Under the pieces are notes generated by a model, which saw only the letters and a list, made by a program, of their open reading frames with translations, was not told the DNA's origin and did no database searches. From Ignisphaera sp. (lineage in GTDB: Archaea; Thermoproteota; Thermoprotei_A; Sulfolobales; Ignisphaeraceae), in contig JAWBKZ010000002.1 of the NCBI GenBank assembly GCA_038831005.1, positions 248,001-312,000 on the forward strand: 64,000 nt of DNA. Reading direction: 5' to 3'. Positions 1 through 9,262 of the stretch are shown here, piece after piece (position 1 is the stretch's first letter; every line of letters begins with the position of its first letter). The position numbers were made by a program, and so were the translations under genes.

Positions 1-939
1 ATAAAGGCATCGCTAGAGAATGTTTTAGTGACAACAGGTTCTCAACAAGCCATAGATATTGTGGCTAGAATGTATTTAGATGAAAACGATGTGGTTGTTG
101 TTGAGGAGCCTACCTATATAGCTGCACTTAATGTATTTAGAGCTAGAAAACCTAGGTTCATTGGTATTCCAATAGATGATGAAGGTATGAAGACAGAAAT
201 TCTTGTAGAAAAACTTAGGAGGCTTAGATCCGATGGAGATAAGGTTAAGATCGTCTACACAGTTCCTACAGCTCAAAACCCATCGGGTGTAACACTATCT
301 ATTGAGAGAAGAAAGCATCTAATTGAGCTTGCTGAAGAATTTGATTTCCTGATAATCGAAGATGATGCATATGGTTTAGTGATATTTGATGAAGGTACCT
401 CAGTCCCCCCACTCTACACACTAGATAGATCTGGAAGAGTTATCTACATAGGTTCATTAAGTAAGGTACTGACACCAGGTCTTAGACTAGGTCATATCAT
501 AGCAGCTAAAGAAGTTATAGATAGTCTCGAGACGTTTAAACAGATAGCAGATCTACATACACCTTCATTCAATCAATACATAGCTGCTTTTGCGTTGAGG
601 GAAAGAATCATAGAGAAGAATATAGAGAAGATAAAGTCTATCTATAGATTAAAGAGAAACACAATGATAGAATCCATAGAGGAGTACTTTCCAAAAGAAG
701 CTTGGTGGACAAAACCTATAGGAGGTATGTTTGTATGGGTTAAACTCAATAGAGATATAGATACAGAGAAACTTCTACCTAAGGCATTCAGTAGAGGCGT
801 TCTCTATGTACCTGGAAAAGGGTTCTACCACAACGAAAATGGTCACGATACAATGAGACTCAACTTCACATACCCAACAGTTGAACAGATAAGAATAGGG
901 ATAGAGAGATTATCAGAAGTAATCAGAAACGAAGAATAA
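1..939 (+). CDS. PLP-dependent aminotransferase, class I/II (LysN/ARO8-like), 5-prime end missing
   Basis: The gene enters from the left edge: the frame is open from base 1 and reads smoothly into the GTG at 28, so that GTG is internal. The fold-type I signature is clear: TTGSQQAID near the start, YTVPTAQNPSG, a DDAYG segment with the cofactor-binding Asp and Tyr, and SLSKVLTPGLRLG with the Schiff-base Lys. These match the archaeal 2-aminoadipate/aromatic aminotransferase group (LysN, ARO8, MocR-type catalytic domain). The roughly 312 visible residues represent about three quarters of a normal protein of 400. It transfers an amino group from glutamate to a 2-oxoacid; the exact substrate cannot be read from sequence. 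Confidence 0.9.
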   Translation: MKASLENVLVTTGSQQAIDIVARMYLDENDVVVVEEPTYIAALNVFRARKPRFIGIPIDDEGMKTEILVEKLRRLRSDGDKVKIVYTVPTAQNPSGVTLSIERRKHLIELAEEFDFLIIEDDAYGLVIFDEGTSVPPLYTLDRSGRVIYIGSLSKVLTPGLRLGHIIAAKEVIDSLETFKQIADLHTPSFNQYIAAFALRERIIEKNIEKIKSIYRLKRNTMIESIEEYFPKEAWWTKPIGGMFVWVKLNRDIDTEKLLPKAFSRGVLYVPGKGFYHNENGHDTMRLNFTYPTVEQIRIGIERLSEVIRNEE

Positions 940-1012
940 TTTGAGAAAAAGTCTATAGCCAAAGATCTACAAAAATTTAACTCACACAATCTCACTACTC
1001 TTTTGACGAGTT

Positions 1013-1462
1013 TTAGCGTATCATGCTACTATCTATCTTTATTAGACCCATGTTCTCAGCTATTTCTAGAATCCATCCAGCAATATCTCTAGCCACAATA
1101 TCTACAGCAATCTCTTCATCAATATCGCTACCTAAAGCCTCTCTAACAGCCTCTTTAGCAGCTTCTCTATGCACTCTAGCCACAATTCTAGCAATAAGCT
1201 CTTCTAAAACATCTAAAAACTTTTTTCTACCAGAGGATACAAGCCTCACAACAAAATCCATATCACTTGAACTCGGTAAATACAGAGATTTATCTACCCC
1301 CATCTTCTCTAACAAATCAAAATACTTCTCCAATACTGTATAGTTCTTAACAAGCTTACCTGAAGACATAAACAACAACAATAGATCCCATTGAAAGATA
1401 GATGAATCTAGAGCTAATAAATATGCATGAACCGGTAAAAAGAAAATATTTTTAAACATCAA
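1013..1462 (-). CDS. Hypothetical protein, mostly helical
   Basis: I do not recognise a family. The C-terminal two thirds are charged and helical (RKKFLDVLEELIARIVARVHREAAKEAVREALG), the pattern of a soluble oligomeric or nucleic-acid-associated small protein. The first 31 residues are hydrophobic and may not be translated: TATA-like DNA lies inside that stretch, and the in-frame ATG at 1369 (MSSGKLVKNY) is an equally good start giving 119 residues. The opposite-strand frame over the same DNA is low-complexity Ser/Ile/Ala and looks like a shadow. It sits between the aminotransferase and the GC-rich RNA candidate and is convergent with the aminotransferase. Confidence 0.55.
   Translation of the reverse strand: MMFKNIFFLPVHAYLLALDSSIFQWDLLLLFMSSGKLVKNYTVLEKYFDLLEKMGVDKSLYLPSSSDMDFVVRLVSSGRKKFLDVLEELIARIVARVHREAAKEAVREALGSDIDEEIAVDIVARDIAGWILEIAENMGLIKIDSSMIR
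1449..1457 (+). promoter_or_regulatory. TATA box for the RNA candidate
   Basis: TTTTTAAAC lies about 25 bases before G1478, the first base of the outer stem of the RNA candidate, which is the normal archaeal TATA-to-start distance. Inferred from spacing only. Confidence 0.4.
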
Positions 1463-1477
1463 ACCTTAAAAGATAAA

Positions 1478-1569
1478 GTGGGAAGGCTCTCAGACGCTCC
1501 GTAGATACGGAGAGAATGAAGAGAGAAGCCGACGGGGTCGCACACCCCCACATACACAATACCTATGTG
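1478..1569 (+). ncRNA. Candidate structured non-coding RNA (unknown family)
   Basis: A short GC-rich island in AT-rich flanks, with no open frame of note and several perfect stems. CTCCGT (1497-1502) pairs with ACGGAG (1507-1512) over a four-base loop. GGCT/CTC (1485-1491) pairs with GAG/AGCC (1523-1530) around it. GTGGG (1478-1482) can close the whole with CCCAC (1547-1551), competing with a local GGGGT/ACCCC hairpin (1534-1548). A third hairpin pairs CACATA (1549-1554) with TATGTG (1564-1569). GC islands of this kind mark RNA genes in AT-rich hyperthermophiles. An H/ACA guide RNA is possible because ACA triplets follow the outer stem, but the pocket is asymmetric and I cannot assign a family. 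It is not a tRNA. Confidence 0.5.
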
Positions 1570-1685
1570 TCACACACTTATGCAATTCTGTCAAGTATAA
1601 GTTTCCACATTGATACAAAGCTCTATATCACAATATCTATCTATATATCTATCTATAATACTTAACCAGTCTATAGAAAGTAAAG

Positions 1686-1693
1686 TTTATATA
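1686..1693 (+). promoter_or_regulatory. TATA box of the DUF996 gene
   Basis: TTTATATA is centred about 27 bases before the in-frame GTG at 1718 and 44 before the ATG at 1733. Confidence 0.5.
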
Positions 1694-1732
1694 AGAGAAA
1701 CCATAGCTAGATAGAGAGTGAGGTACAGAAAA

Positions 1733-2377
1733 ATGGAATCATCACAATCTTCTGTAAGTACAGAAAGTAAGTCCATAGCTATAGAGGGGCTCAGGAAACT
1801 CAGGACAGGAGCCATAATATTCATAGTAGCAACACTACTGGTAGGTGCCACACTTATAGTGGCAATATCTGCAATACTGGCAACAGCCTTTGCTGAAGGC
1901 GAGACGGGGGTGCTCATGGGTTTAACTACGGTGCTAGGATTAGCTATAGTTGGTTTCATACTGAATTTGGTTGGTCTATTCGGATTTATGATTCCAGGTG
2001 TATCAAAATTAGTGAAATGGAATGAGAAGTTCTCTACATCTTCAAAACTCCTAAAGATAGGGTATGGTGGAGGAATAGTACTACTGTTAATAGCCATAAT
2101 AATCATTCTTGCTGGTGCATTTGCGTTAAACCCTGGAATCATTTTGGGGGGTTTAGCATTAGCAGTTATAGGGGGTATAGTGCTCTTTATTGGTTACATA
2201 GGTTTGATAATTCTATCATTTAAACTCAACGATATATTTAAAGTTACTTCATTAATGGTGGCAGGCATACTATTCGTAATAGGTATATTTGTGGGTATAT
2301 TGCAGTTTGTGGCATGGATATTAATGTTTGTAGGTCTTGGATCGGCGATAGAGAAGTTAGAGAGTGGGAGTGTATAA
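1733..2377 (+). CDS. DUF996-type integral membrane protein
   Basis: About 214 residues with a polar Ser-rich N-terminus, then six or so hydrophobic segments, including FIVATLLVGATLIVAISAILATAF, VLGLAIVGFILNLVGLFGF and a Gly-rich IVLLLIAIIIILAGAFALNPGIILGGLALAVIGGIVLFIGY. The pattern matches the archaeal DUF996 family, whose function is unknown. I chose ATG 1733 because GTGAGGT at 1718-1724 makes a good ribosome binding site 8 bases upstream. The TATA position would also allow a leaderless start at GTG 1718, adding five residues. It appears monocistronic, with its own promoter and a following leftward operon. Confidence 0.75.
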   Translation: MESSQSSVSTESKSIAIEGLRKLRTGAIIFIVATLLVGATLIVAISAILATAFAEGETGVLMGLTTVLGLAIVGFILNLVGLFGFMIPGVSKLVKWNEKFSTSSKLLKIGYGGGIVLLLIAIIIILAGAFALNPGIILGGLALAVIGGIVLFIGYIGLIILSFKLNDIFKVTSLMVAGILFVIGIFVGILQFVAWILMFVGLGSAIEKLESGSV

Positions 2378-2493
2378 GTAATTTAACTATTTTTACTGGT
2401 ACTCTAACATTCATAAACAGATTTTGGTGCTTTTTTCTAGTGTTGTATATGGGGTGTTTAGAGTATTTGCTTATTAACCTATGTTGATAGTTA

Positions 2494-3420
2494 TTACTTA
2501 AGATCTGTATATCTCCAACAGTATATGTATCTATTGTTTATTCTGGTTTTTGGCGGTGATGTGGTTTCACATTTATTTGTTTTCCATGGACACCAGCCAG
2601 TTATTGGGCATAGATTGTTGTTTATTGTTGTTTTGTTTATTGTTTTCTCTGGGTTTAGGAGTAGTTGGGTATAGGGATGTAGTGATTCTTTCAGTATTTC
2701 TTCTGTTGGTCCTTCTTCAACTATTTTTCCTGAAGCTATTACAGCTATTCTATCCGCTATGTAGCCCACAACATCTATATCATGTGAAACGAATGCATAG
2801 GTTAGTCCGAGTTCTTCTTTAAGATCTTTCAACATGTTCAGTATCTGTGCCTGTATAGAGATGTCTAGATTACTTGTTGGTTCATCTAGTAGAACCAGCC
2901 TGGGTTTTGAGATAATGGCTCTGGCTATAGCTATTCTCTGTAGCATTCCTCCACTAAGTTCTTTGGCATACATCTTCCTTATTGATCGATCTAGATCGAG
3001 CATTTCGAGAACTAGGTCTATTCTTCTATCTATATCGCTTTTGGCTATGCCTAGAGATTTTAGTGGTTCTGTTAAAACATCTTCTATACTCATCTTCGGA
3101 TTTATGGATTGACTCGGTTCTTGAGGTACATAGCTTATCTCTTTTGCTATCTTTTTCCTATCTCTAGGCTTGAGCTTGAGTAGATTTATACCTTGGTACA
3201 GAATTCTACCTCTAGCAGGTTTAACAAATCCTAGTATAGCTCTCAATATAGTTGATTTACCGCTACCACTACCTCCAACAATTCCAAGAACAGTTCTAGA
3301 GGATACTTCTAGATCTATACCTTTTAAAACCCATACCTTTCTATAACCAAACTTGAGGTTCCCGATAGGAACCACATAGTATATATGTAGATCTTCTATT
3401 TTAAGCAATGGATCATTCAT
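2494..3420 (-). CDS. Oligopeptide/nickel-type ABC transporter ATPase, OppF-like
   Basis: Second ATPase of a family-5 ABC importer. Walker A is GGSGSGKST (residues 49-57), the signature LSGGMLQR (155-162), Walker B LVLLDE (175-180), and the switch histidine lies in FVSHD. The C-terminal tail carries several Cys (CPITGWCPWKTNKC, then YCW), matching the Cys-rich oligopeptide-transporter C-terminal domain. It is the last gene of the leftward operon, and its start overlaps the end of the upstream ATPase gene by 8 bases. It should pair with that ATPase beneath the two permeases. Peptide, dipeptide or, as often in Crenarchaeota, oligosaccharide import are all possible. Confidence 0.9.
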   Translation of the reverse strand: MNDPLLKIEDLHIYYVVPIGNLKFGYRKVWVLKGIDLEVSSRTVLGIVGGSGSGKSTILRAILGFVKPARGRILYQGINLLKLKPRDRKKIAKEISYVPQEPSQSINPKMSIEDVLTEPLKSLGIAKSDIDRRIDLVLEMLDLDRSIRKMYAKELSGGMLQRIAIARAIISKPRLVLLDEPTSNLDISIQAQILNMLKDLKEELGLTYAFVSHDIDVVGYIADRIAVIASGKIVEEGPTEEILKESLHPYTQLLLNPEKTINKTTINNNLCPITGWCPWKTNKCETTSPPKTRINNRYIYCWRYTDLK

Positions 3421-4375
3421 AATATCTCCAACACCTAATCAAACGGTTTCCTAAAGCTATTAGTGGAGGTTCTTCAATTCTACATCTATTGAAGACATAA
3501 GGACATCTAGGGACAAACTTACAGCCCTGGGGATATCTTCCTGGTGGAGGTGGCATGCCGGGGATATCTGTTAATCTTTCTCTAGCTAACCTCTTTGGAT
3601 AAGCTTTAAGCAGAAGCTCTACATAAGGATGTCTAGGATTCTGAAGAACATCAGAAGCAGATCCTTCTTCAACAATTCTTCCAGCATAGATAACAGCTAC
3701 TCTATTGCATACATATTGTGCTATAGGGATTTCATGTGTTATAAAGATCATTGTTAGTTCCCATTCTCTTTGGAGCTTCTTCAGGAGAGAAGCTATTGCA
3801 TGTTTTAGATATGCATCAAGTGATGATGTGGGTTCATCTGCAACAATTATCTTAGGTTCTGGTGCAAGTGCTAAAGCTATAGCGGCTCTTTGTTTCATTC
3901 CTCCACTAAGTTGATGGGGATACATATCATATACTTCTCTATCTAACATAACCTCAGATAGAAGCTCTAGAGTCTTTGCTTTAACTTCTCTATCTGATAG
4001 ATTCCGAAAATAGTTTTTCACAGCTATATCTAGCTGATCACCTATAGTCATGTATGGATTTAGAGCTGAAGCTGGATCCTGGGGTATCTTTACAACAATC
4101 TTTCCTCTAATTCCATTGAATCTTCTAACACCTTCATCTATGACGTTTTTATCCATAACTATGAGCTTACCATGTGTATATGCATAAGGTGGTAATAGTC
4201 CTGCTATAGCGTTCCCTATAGTTGATTTACCACAACCAGATTCACCTATGAGGCAGTACGTTATATTACTCTCTATACTCATGTTGAGGTCTTCTACAAC
4301 CCATGCTATACCTTCGTCTAATTCATAGCCTATATAGAGCTTCGAGCTCTTTACGGCTAGAACCATAGCCACCAC
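3413..4375 (-). CDS. Oligopeptide/nickel-type ABC transporter ATPase, OppD-like
   Basis: First ATPase of the importer. Walker A is GESGCGKST (44-52), the signature LSGGMKQR, Walker B IIVADE followed by PTSSLD, and the H-loop FITHE. The tail has the typical oligopeptide-transporter motif with paired Cys (PRCPYVFNRC) after GMPPPPGRYPQGC. The gene overlaps the permease gene upstream by 19 bases and the second ATPase downstream by 8, so translation is probably coupled. Substrate is not deducible from the ATPase. Confidence 0.92.
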   Translation of the reverse strand: MVAMVLAVKSSKLYIGYELDEGIAWVVEDLNMSIESNITYCLIGESGCGKSTIGNAIAGLLPPYAYTHGKLIVMDKNVIDEGVRRFNGIRGKIVVKIPQDPASALNPYMTIGDQLDIAVKNYFRNLSDREVKAKTLELLSEVMLDREVYDMYPHQLSGGMKQRAAIALALAPEPKIIVADEPTSSLDAYLKHAIASLLKKLQREWELTMIFITHEIPIAQYVCNRVAVIYAGRIVEEGSASDVLQNPRHPYVELLLKAYPKRLARERLTDIPGMPPPPGRYPQGCKFVPRCPYVFNRCRIEEPPLIALGNRLIRCWRYYE

Positions 4376-5259
4376 CTCTTCTTCAATACTGGATGGTGTT
4401 CCTCGTAGATCGCTTCACCAAATACTGTAAACACTATAGCTATAGTGGCAAGAACTATAGAAGGTGCTAAGAATGTCCATGGCGCTCTAGCTAGATCCCT
4501 TAAACTATATGCTATCATCATACCTAGATCTGGCTCCTCTATAGAGGTTATACCTATCCCGAATAGGAATGTTATTGTAGAGATTTCTAAAACTACGCTA
4601 CCCATGTCGCTTAAAGCTTCTATAAGCATTGGTGCAAGTATGTTAGGAGCTATATGCTTTATTATAACATATCCTTTTGATAGACCGTAGTATAGAGGTA
4701 ACTTGACGAAGTCTAGTTCTTTGAGATTTCGTGCCTGTATGTATGCTATTCTTGCATACCATGGGAACCAAGTAACGATTAGTGCTACAACTATACTGGT
4801 TAGGGTACCCCCCATGAGTATCGCTAGTAGAGCTGCTAAAAGAACTGATGGTAGAGCTAATAGAAGCTCTATGAGGTATGATAGAGATATCTCTATAGGT
4901 TTAGGCAAAAGCGTGGCTGTAGACCCTATAGCTATACCTAGTAGAAGACTCACGAAAGCCACAACAATGCTTGGATATAGAGCTCTACTTAATGCGAAAA
5001 GTATTCTGCTTAATAAATCTCTTCCAAAGCTATCGGTACCCAGTAGGTGTTCTGGAGAAGGAGGTAGAAGTGCTCTAGATCTATCTACATCTAGACCGAG
5101 ACCTTGCCTAGGATAGGGAGCTATATGTGGACCTAGGATAGCTAGTAAGAATACAAATGTCATGGCTACTGAGGCTATCCTGAAGGAGTATCTCTTTCTC
5201 CAAGTTCTACTCAATATTGATAGAATATCATGTACAACCACGTAAATGCTTCTAATCAT
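4357..5259 (-). CDS. ABC transporter permease, OppC/DppC-like
   Basis: About 300 residues. An N-terminal membrane helix (VAMTFVFLLAILGPHIAPY) is followed by the family landmark LLPPSPEHLLGTDSFGRDLLSR and a five-helix core. The EAA-type loop that docks onto the ATPases is KLPLYYGLSKGYVIIKHIAPNILAP. A LGTDxxGRD motif near the N-terminus is diagnostic of the DppC/OppC side of the pair. It overlaps the upstream permease by 4 bases and the downstream ATPase by 19. Confidence 0.92.
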   Translation of the reverse strand: MIRSIYVVVHDILSILSRTWRKRYSFRIASVAMTFVFLLAILGPHIAPYPRQGLGLDVDRSRALLPPSPEHLLGTDSFGRDLLSRILFALSRALYPSIVVAFVSLLLGIAIGSTATLLPKPIEISLSYLIELLLALPSVLLAALLAILMGGTLTSIVVALIVTWFPWYARIAYIQARNLKELDFVKLPLYYGLSKGYVIIKHIAPNILAPMLIEALSDMGSVVLEISTITFLFGIGITSIEEPDLGMMIAYSLRDLARAPWTFLAPSIVLATIAIVFTVFGEAIYEEHHPVLKKRWWLWF

Positions 5260-6272
5260 ATCTGCACCCTAGGATTCGTAATAGCTTGAATAACATCAGC
5301 TAACGTGTTCGTGATTATGAGCACTATGGCTGTAAATACTGTAGCTCCTATAAGTAGTGGAAAATCTGAAGCAACAATAGCTCTCGAGACTAAGTTTCCT
5401 AAACCTTCTCTAACGAAGACATTTTCAACAACCATTGCCTCAAGAAGTAAGTAAGAAAACATAAGTCCAATTAGTTGAGCTACAACAGAGATGATGTTTG
5501 GGTATGCGTATCTTCTTACAATACTTTTTCTGTCTATTCCTAGAGATATGGCCTGTCTAACATATTCTTCTTCAAATGTTTCAGATAGAGATACCCTGAT
5601 TACTCTAGTAAGAACACCTATAGGGTATGTAGATAGTGCTAAAGCTGGTGGTAAAAGCCTCAATAAGCTATCCACAAATACATCTATTCTTCCACTAATG
5701 ATAGAATCTATTGTTATGAATCCTGTTAATCCTCTAAATGTTGCATAACTTGGTGAAGTTCTTAGACCTAAGAAGCTGTATCCAGATAGATATAGAATGA
5801 GATAGAGAATTCCCGCCACCATAAATCTTGGGCTACCAGCAAAAACAACAGATATATAGTATACCAATCTATCGATATAACTTCCTCTACGAAGAGCTAC
5901 AGTAGTCCCTAGCCATAGTGCTATCGGTATAGCTATAATAAAGGAATATACCACAAGTTCTAGAGAAGCCATAAAACTTCTAGCAACAAGATTGAGTACA
6001 GGTAGCTTGAATTGAACAGATGTTCCCCAATCTCCTGTAAAGAATCTATATACATGTATAGCTATACGGGTATAGAGAGGTAGATCAAGACCTAGATACT
6101 CTCTTGCTTTCTCAATAGCTATAGATGCCTGAGGTCCACGAGGTTTTCCAGCCCATACAAGAGCAGGATCACCTGGAGCAAAATTGATGAGGAGAAACGT
6201 TATAACTATGGTGCCAAGTATTAGGAATAATGATGCAAAAAATCTTTTCAGAAGATAGTTTAGTGACAACAT
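5256..6272 (-). CDS. ABC transporter permease, OppB/DppB-like
   Basis: About 338 residues, starting with a membrane helix (LKRFFASLFLILGTIVITFLLINFAPGDPA), the typical N-terminus of DppB/OppB permeases. The EAA-loop equivalent is YVRQAISLGIDRKSIVRRYAYPNIISV, followed by the conserved late segment LEAMVVENVFVREGLGNLVSRAI. It lies 4 bases after the binding-protein gene and overlaps the second permease by 4, so the operon order is binding protein, B, C, D, F. Confidence 0.92.
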   Translation of the reverse strand: MLSLNYLLKRFFASLFLILGTIVITFLLINFAPGDPALVWAGKPRGPQASIAIEKAREYLGLDLPLYTRIAIHVYRFFTGDWGTSVQFKLPVLNLVARSFMASLELVVYSFIIAIPIALWLGTTVALRRGSYIDRLVYYISVVFAGSPRFMVAGILYLILYLSGYSFLGLRTSPSYATFRGLTGFITIDSIISGRIDVFVDSLLRLLPPALALSTYPIGVLTRVIRVSLSETFEEEYVRQAISLGIDRKSIVRRYAYPNIISVVAQLIGLMFSYLLLEAMVVENVFVREGLGNLVSRAIVASDFPLLIGATVFTAIVLIITNTLADVIQAITNPRVQI

Positions 6273-6276
6273 TTTG

Positions 6277-7947
6277 CTATAGCTTCACCTCAACATACTG
6301 GAAGAATATAGTGTATGTGTATAGCGGGTTTATTGCTTCATATCTTATCACCACGTGTCTAGGATCGTATACATATATGTGTTGCATATCCCAAAGATTA
6401 ACAGCAGGCGTATCTTCGAAAACAATTTCTAGAACTTTTTCATAGAGAGATAACGATTTATCTATATCTTGGAGCGAGGTATAGTAAGCTTCGTAAAGCA
6501 GTTCATCGAATTCTTTATTGCAGTATCCAGCCCAATTCCAGTAATTATACACACCTTCTTCAGGCTCAAGACACTCAAGAAGACTGAAGTAATCATAAGG
6601 CACCATATATGTTGGCCACCAGTCATTTATAATTATGTGTGGTGCTGATTCAGGATCACTCCAGACAGCTTCTCCCTGCTGTTTGACTTGTTGCCAAGGT
6701 AGAGGCTTTATAAGGAGGTTTATGCCTAATGTTGATAGAGCTTCCTTAAGCATTTTGGCGAAAACTTCTTCTTCTTCATATCCTTGCGTTATGACGATCT
6801 CTAAATCTATCTTTTTATCTAGAAGCCTTACTCTTTCGAGAAGTTCTCTAGCTTTCTCTAGATCTTGATTCAACTCCCATTTCTTGCTATATCCTGGAAA
6901 ACCATATGGTATTAATCCACTTCCCTTTCTACCGTAGCCCATGAGTGCTTGCTCCACAATTCTATTCCATGGTATAGCATAGACTATAGCTTTCCTGAAC
7001 TCAGTTATATTTGTTGGCCATCTCTTTGTGTTAAACATCATTATGAAGTTATGGAAAGTATCAACAACATGGATTTTGTAGCCATCTTTCTCTAAACTGT
7101 TTAGCGATCCTCTAGGTACGGATGAAGCAATATCTATGTGTCCTGTTCTAAGCATTCTTTCTTGGCTTCCCGGATCTTCAACAATCTTTATTATGACGAT
7201 ATCGGGTGCATCTGGATTGTTTATCTCTCTCCATCCCCACCAATTCTCAAACTTACGTAGAACCACTATATTCTCTGGCTCGTATCTCTCGAGTCTGTAT
7301 GGTCCTGAACCAAGGGAGTTTCCAGAATTAAACCATTCGGTAAGTTTTTCAGATAACATATCGTCTGCTTTACTGAGCTCTAGAATCCTTCTACTGTATA
7401 TAAATGCTGAATAAGCAGCTGCAAGAGATACCCTTATATCACATGAGTATAGTGTAGTTATATAGAGAGTTTTGTTGTCTACCACATCTATCTCATCTAA
7501 ACAATCCCATATATAGCCAAGTCCTAGACCTTTTTCTTCATACATAAGCTTTGATCTCCATATACTGAAATTGACATCGTATGCTGTAACAGGTGATCCA
7601 TCATGAAACTGTGCATCTCTTAAAACAATTCTCCAGGTGTTTTCATCAACTCTATCGATTTCTCTAGCTAATACATACTGATACTCATTTCTAATAGGAT
7701 CATATCTCAGGAGAGTTTCATATACTAGGTGAAGCACTATTATACCTGTGTCATCCTCTATACTTGGATCTATGCCTGTTATAGCATCTCTATAAGCGTA
7801 GATAATGTTCTTCTCTAGTGGGCTGGGAACTTCATGATCTGGGTATGTCGATCTACTTGATTGGGAGAAGTAGCTATATAGAATAACAATAGTGATTGTG
7901 GCTACAATTACTACAGCTATTGATGCATATATCTTTTTTCTGTTCAC
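6277..7947 (-). CDS. ABC transporter solute-binding protein, family 5 (SBP_bac_5)
   Basis: Extracellular lipid- or helix-anchored substrate receptor of the transporter, about 556 residues. After a short basic N-terminus comes one membrane segment (IYASIAVVIVATITIVILYSYF), then the family-5 landmarks: VLHLVYETLLRYDP, WRIVLRDAQFHDGSPVTAYDVNFS, GSGPYRLERY and FRKAIVYAIPWNRIV. The open frame reaches back to an ATG at 7998, but TATA-like DNA (CTTATATAG in the gene's sense, around 7978-7986) lies inside that extension. I therefore place the start at the GTG at 7947 (MNRKKIYASIAVV), which gives a proper signal anchor. The gene heads the leftward operon. Confidence 0.9.
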   Translation of the reverse strand: MNRKKIYASIAVVIVATITIVILYSYFSQSSRSTYPDHEVPSPLEKNIIYAYRDAITGIDPSIEDDTGIIVLHLVYETLLRYDPIRNEYQYVLAREIDRVDENTWRIVLRDAQFHDGSPVTAYDVNFSIWRSKLMYEEKGLGLGYIWDCLDEIDVVDNKTLYITTLYSCDIRVSLAAAYSAFIYSRRILELSKADDMLSEKLTEWFNSGNSLGSGPYRLERYEPENIVVLRKFENWWGWREINNPDAPDIVIIKIVEDPGSQERMLRTGHIDIASSVPRGSLNSLEKDGYKIHVVDTFHNFIMMFNTKRWPTNITEFRKAIVYAIPWNRIVEQALMGYGRKGSGLIPYGFPGYSKKWELNQDLEKARELLERVRLLDKKIDLEIVITQGYEEEEVFAKMLKEALSTLGINLLIKPLPWQQVKQQGEAVWSDPESAPHIIINDWWPTYMVPYDYFSLLECLEPEEGVYNYWNWAGYCNKEFDELLYEAYYTSLQDIDKSLSLYEKVLEIVFEDTPAVNLWDMQHIYVYDPRHVVIRYEAINPLYTYTIFFQYVEVKL

Positions 7948-8105
7948 CTTAGACCCAGAGAGGCTAGCATATACCACTATATAAGTTTTAAACCTCATAT
8001 GGATTTATGGCTAGATACAATCCAGTTAATTAGGTATTACCACTATTTGACAGAAAGCATAATAAAGCTCTACATTTAATAGCGATTCAGTATGAGTTCT
8101 ATCTA

Positions 8106-8870
8106 GTGAGCTCTATGAAGACATATGTGGGTTGTTGTGGATACTGCTTAGCTAGATCAAAGTACTACACGGTATTCAATGCTGTTGAACTACAGGAGAC
8201 GTTCTACAATATACCTGGTACAGATAAACTTAAGAGATATAGAGATGAAGCTCCTGAATCATTTGTATTTTCTCTAAAAGCTTGGCAAGCAATAACCCAT
8301 CCACTAGATTCACCAACATGGAGAAAAGCGAAACATGTTCCAGATAAATCTCTTAGCAATAGATACGGTTTTCTAAGACCAACAAAAGAGGTTTTCGAGG
8401 CATGGGAGAAAGTTGTTGAAGCTGTAGAGATTCTAAATGCAAAAGTTGTGGTTATTCAAACACCTCCAAGCTTTGGTTATAGCGAAGAAAACTATAGAAA
8501 TGCTCTAGAGTTCTTTTCTACAGTTGATACAGATAGATTCGTTATTGGTTGGGAGCCTAGAGGTTCATGGCTACAGAACCTGGATAAAGTAGCCGATATT
8601 GTATCTAGGTTCAGGAATGTGGTAGAGATTGTAGATCCTCTCAAAAGGTTTCCAACTGTAGTAAAGTCTGTAGCTTACTTCAGGCTTCATGGTCTAGGTG
8701 AACACGATGTAAACTATAGATACAATTACACAGATGAAGATCTAGAGAGATTATGTATAATTGTCAAAGATCTTAGCTCTAGAAATTTAGAAGAGATTTA
8801 CATAATGTTCAACAATATCTATATGGCTCAAAACGCATCAAGATTTAAACAACTTTGCATTATTTCCTAA
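8106..8870 (+). CDS. DUF72 family protein (YecE-like TIM barrel)
   Basis: About 254 residues. The N-terminal YVGCCGYCLARSKYYTVFNAVELQETFYNIP, then FVFSLKAWQAITHP, WEPRGSW and YFRLHG are the landmarks of DUF72, a TIM-barrel family of unproven function whose genes sometimes sit near Fe-S or radical SAM genes. The start is either the GTG at 8106 or ATG 8115, and the difference is three residues. It stands alone, divergent from the transporter operon. Confidence 0.85.
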   Translation: MSSMKTYVGCCGYCLARSKYYTVFNAVELQETFYNIPGTDKLKRYRDEAPESFVFSLKAWQAITHPLDSPTWRKAKHVPDKSLSNRYGFLRPTKEVFEAWEKVVEAVEILNAKVVVIQTPPSFGYSEENYRNALEFFSTVDTDRFVIGWEPRGSWLQNLDKVADIVSRFRNVVEIVDPLKRFPTVVKSVAYFRLHGLGEHDVNYRYNYTDEDLERLCIIVKDLSSRNLEEIYIMFNNIYMAQNASRFKQLCIIS

Positions 8871-9262
8871 ACAAAATTGTTAAGTCAATCGAGATCAGCT
8901 ACATATGTATCATCAAACAAGTTTAGTGTATTGTTCATCATGATGGTATTGAGATAGTTTCTATAGCTCATATCTTTTATAGTTCAATATAAGATTTGTT
9001 ATACCTATAGATGTATTAAATCATTATGTAATGTGATAGTAATAACAAACACTAGATCTCGCCTCTATTACTCTAACATTTCTAGCTTGATATCACAACA
9101 TCACTTCAAAATTGTTCATGAATTTAGATATCATTCAGTAAATCGCTCTCTATATGATGTAGGCTAATAGCTTAAGAGATCACTAGAACGAGACTATCTA
9201 TACTATTCCATAGAATTTTTGTTGCAGAAAAAGTTATGGTATAGAGAGTAAATCTAATGTAT
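8871..9262. other. Gene-free stretch
   Basis: AT-rich DNA with stops in all frames between convergent genes. I find no reading frame, clear hairpin or repeat worth naming. Confidence 0.6.

Noticed and set aside
1478-1569. tRNA gene
   Set aside because: No cloverleaf: the hairpin that could be an anticodon arm has the wrong loop size and the GGGGT hairpin lacks a T-loop consensus.
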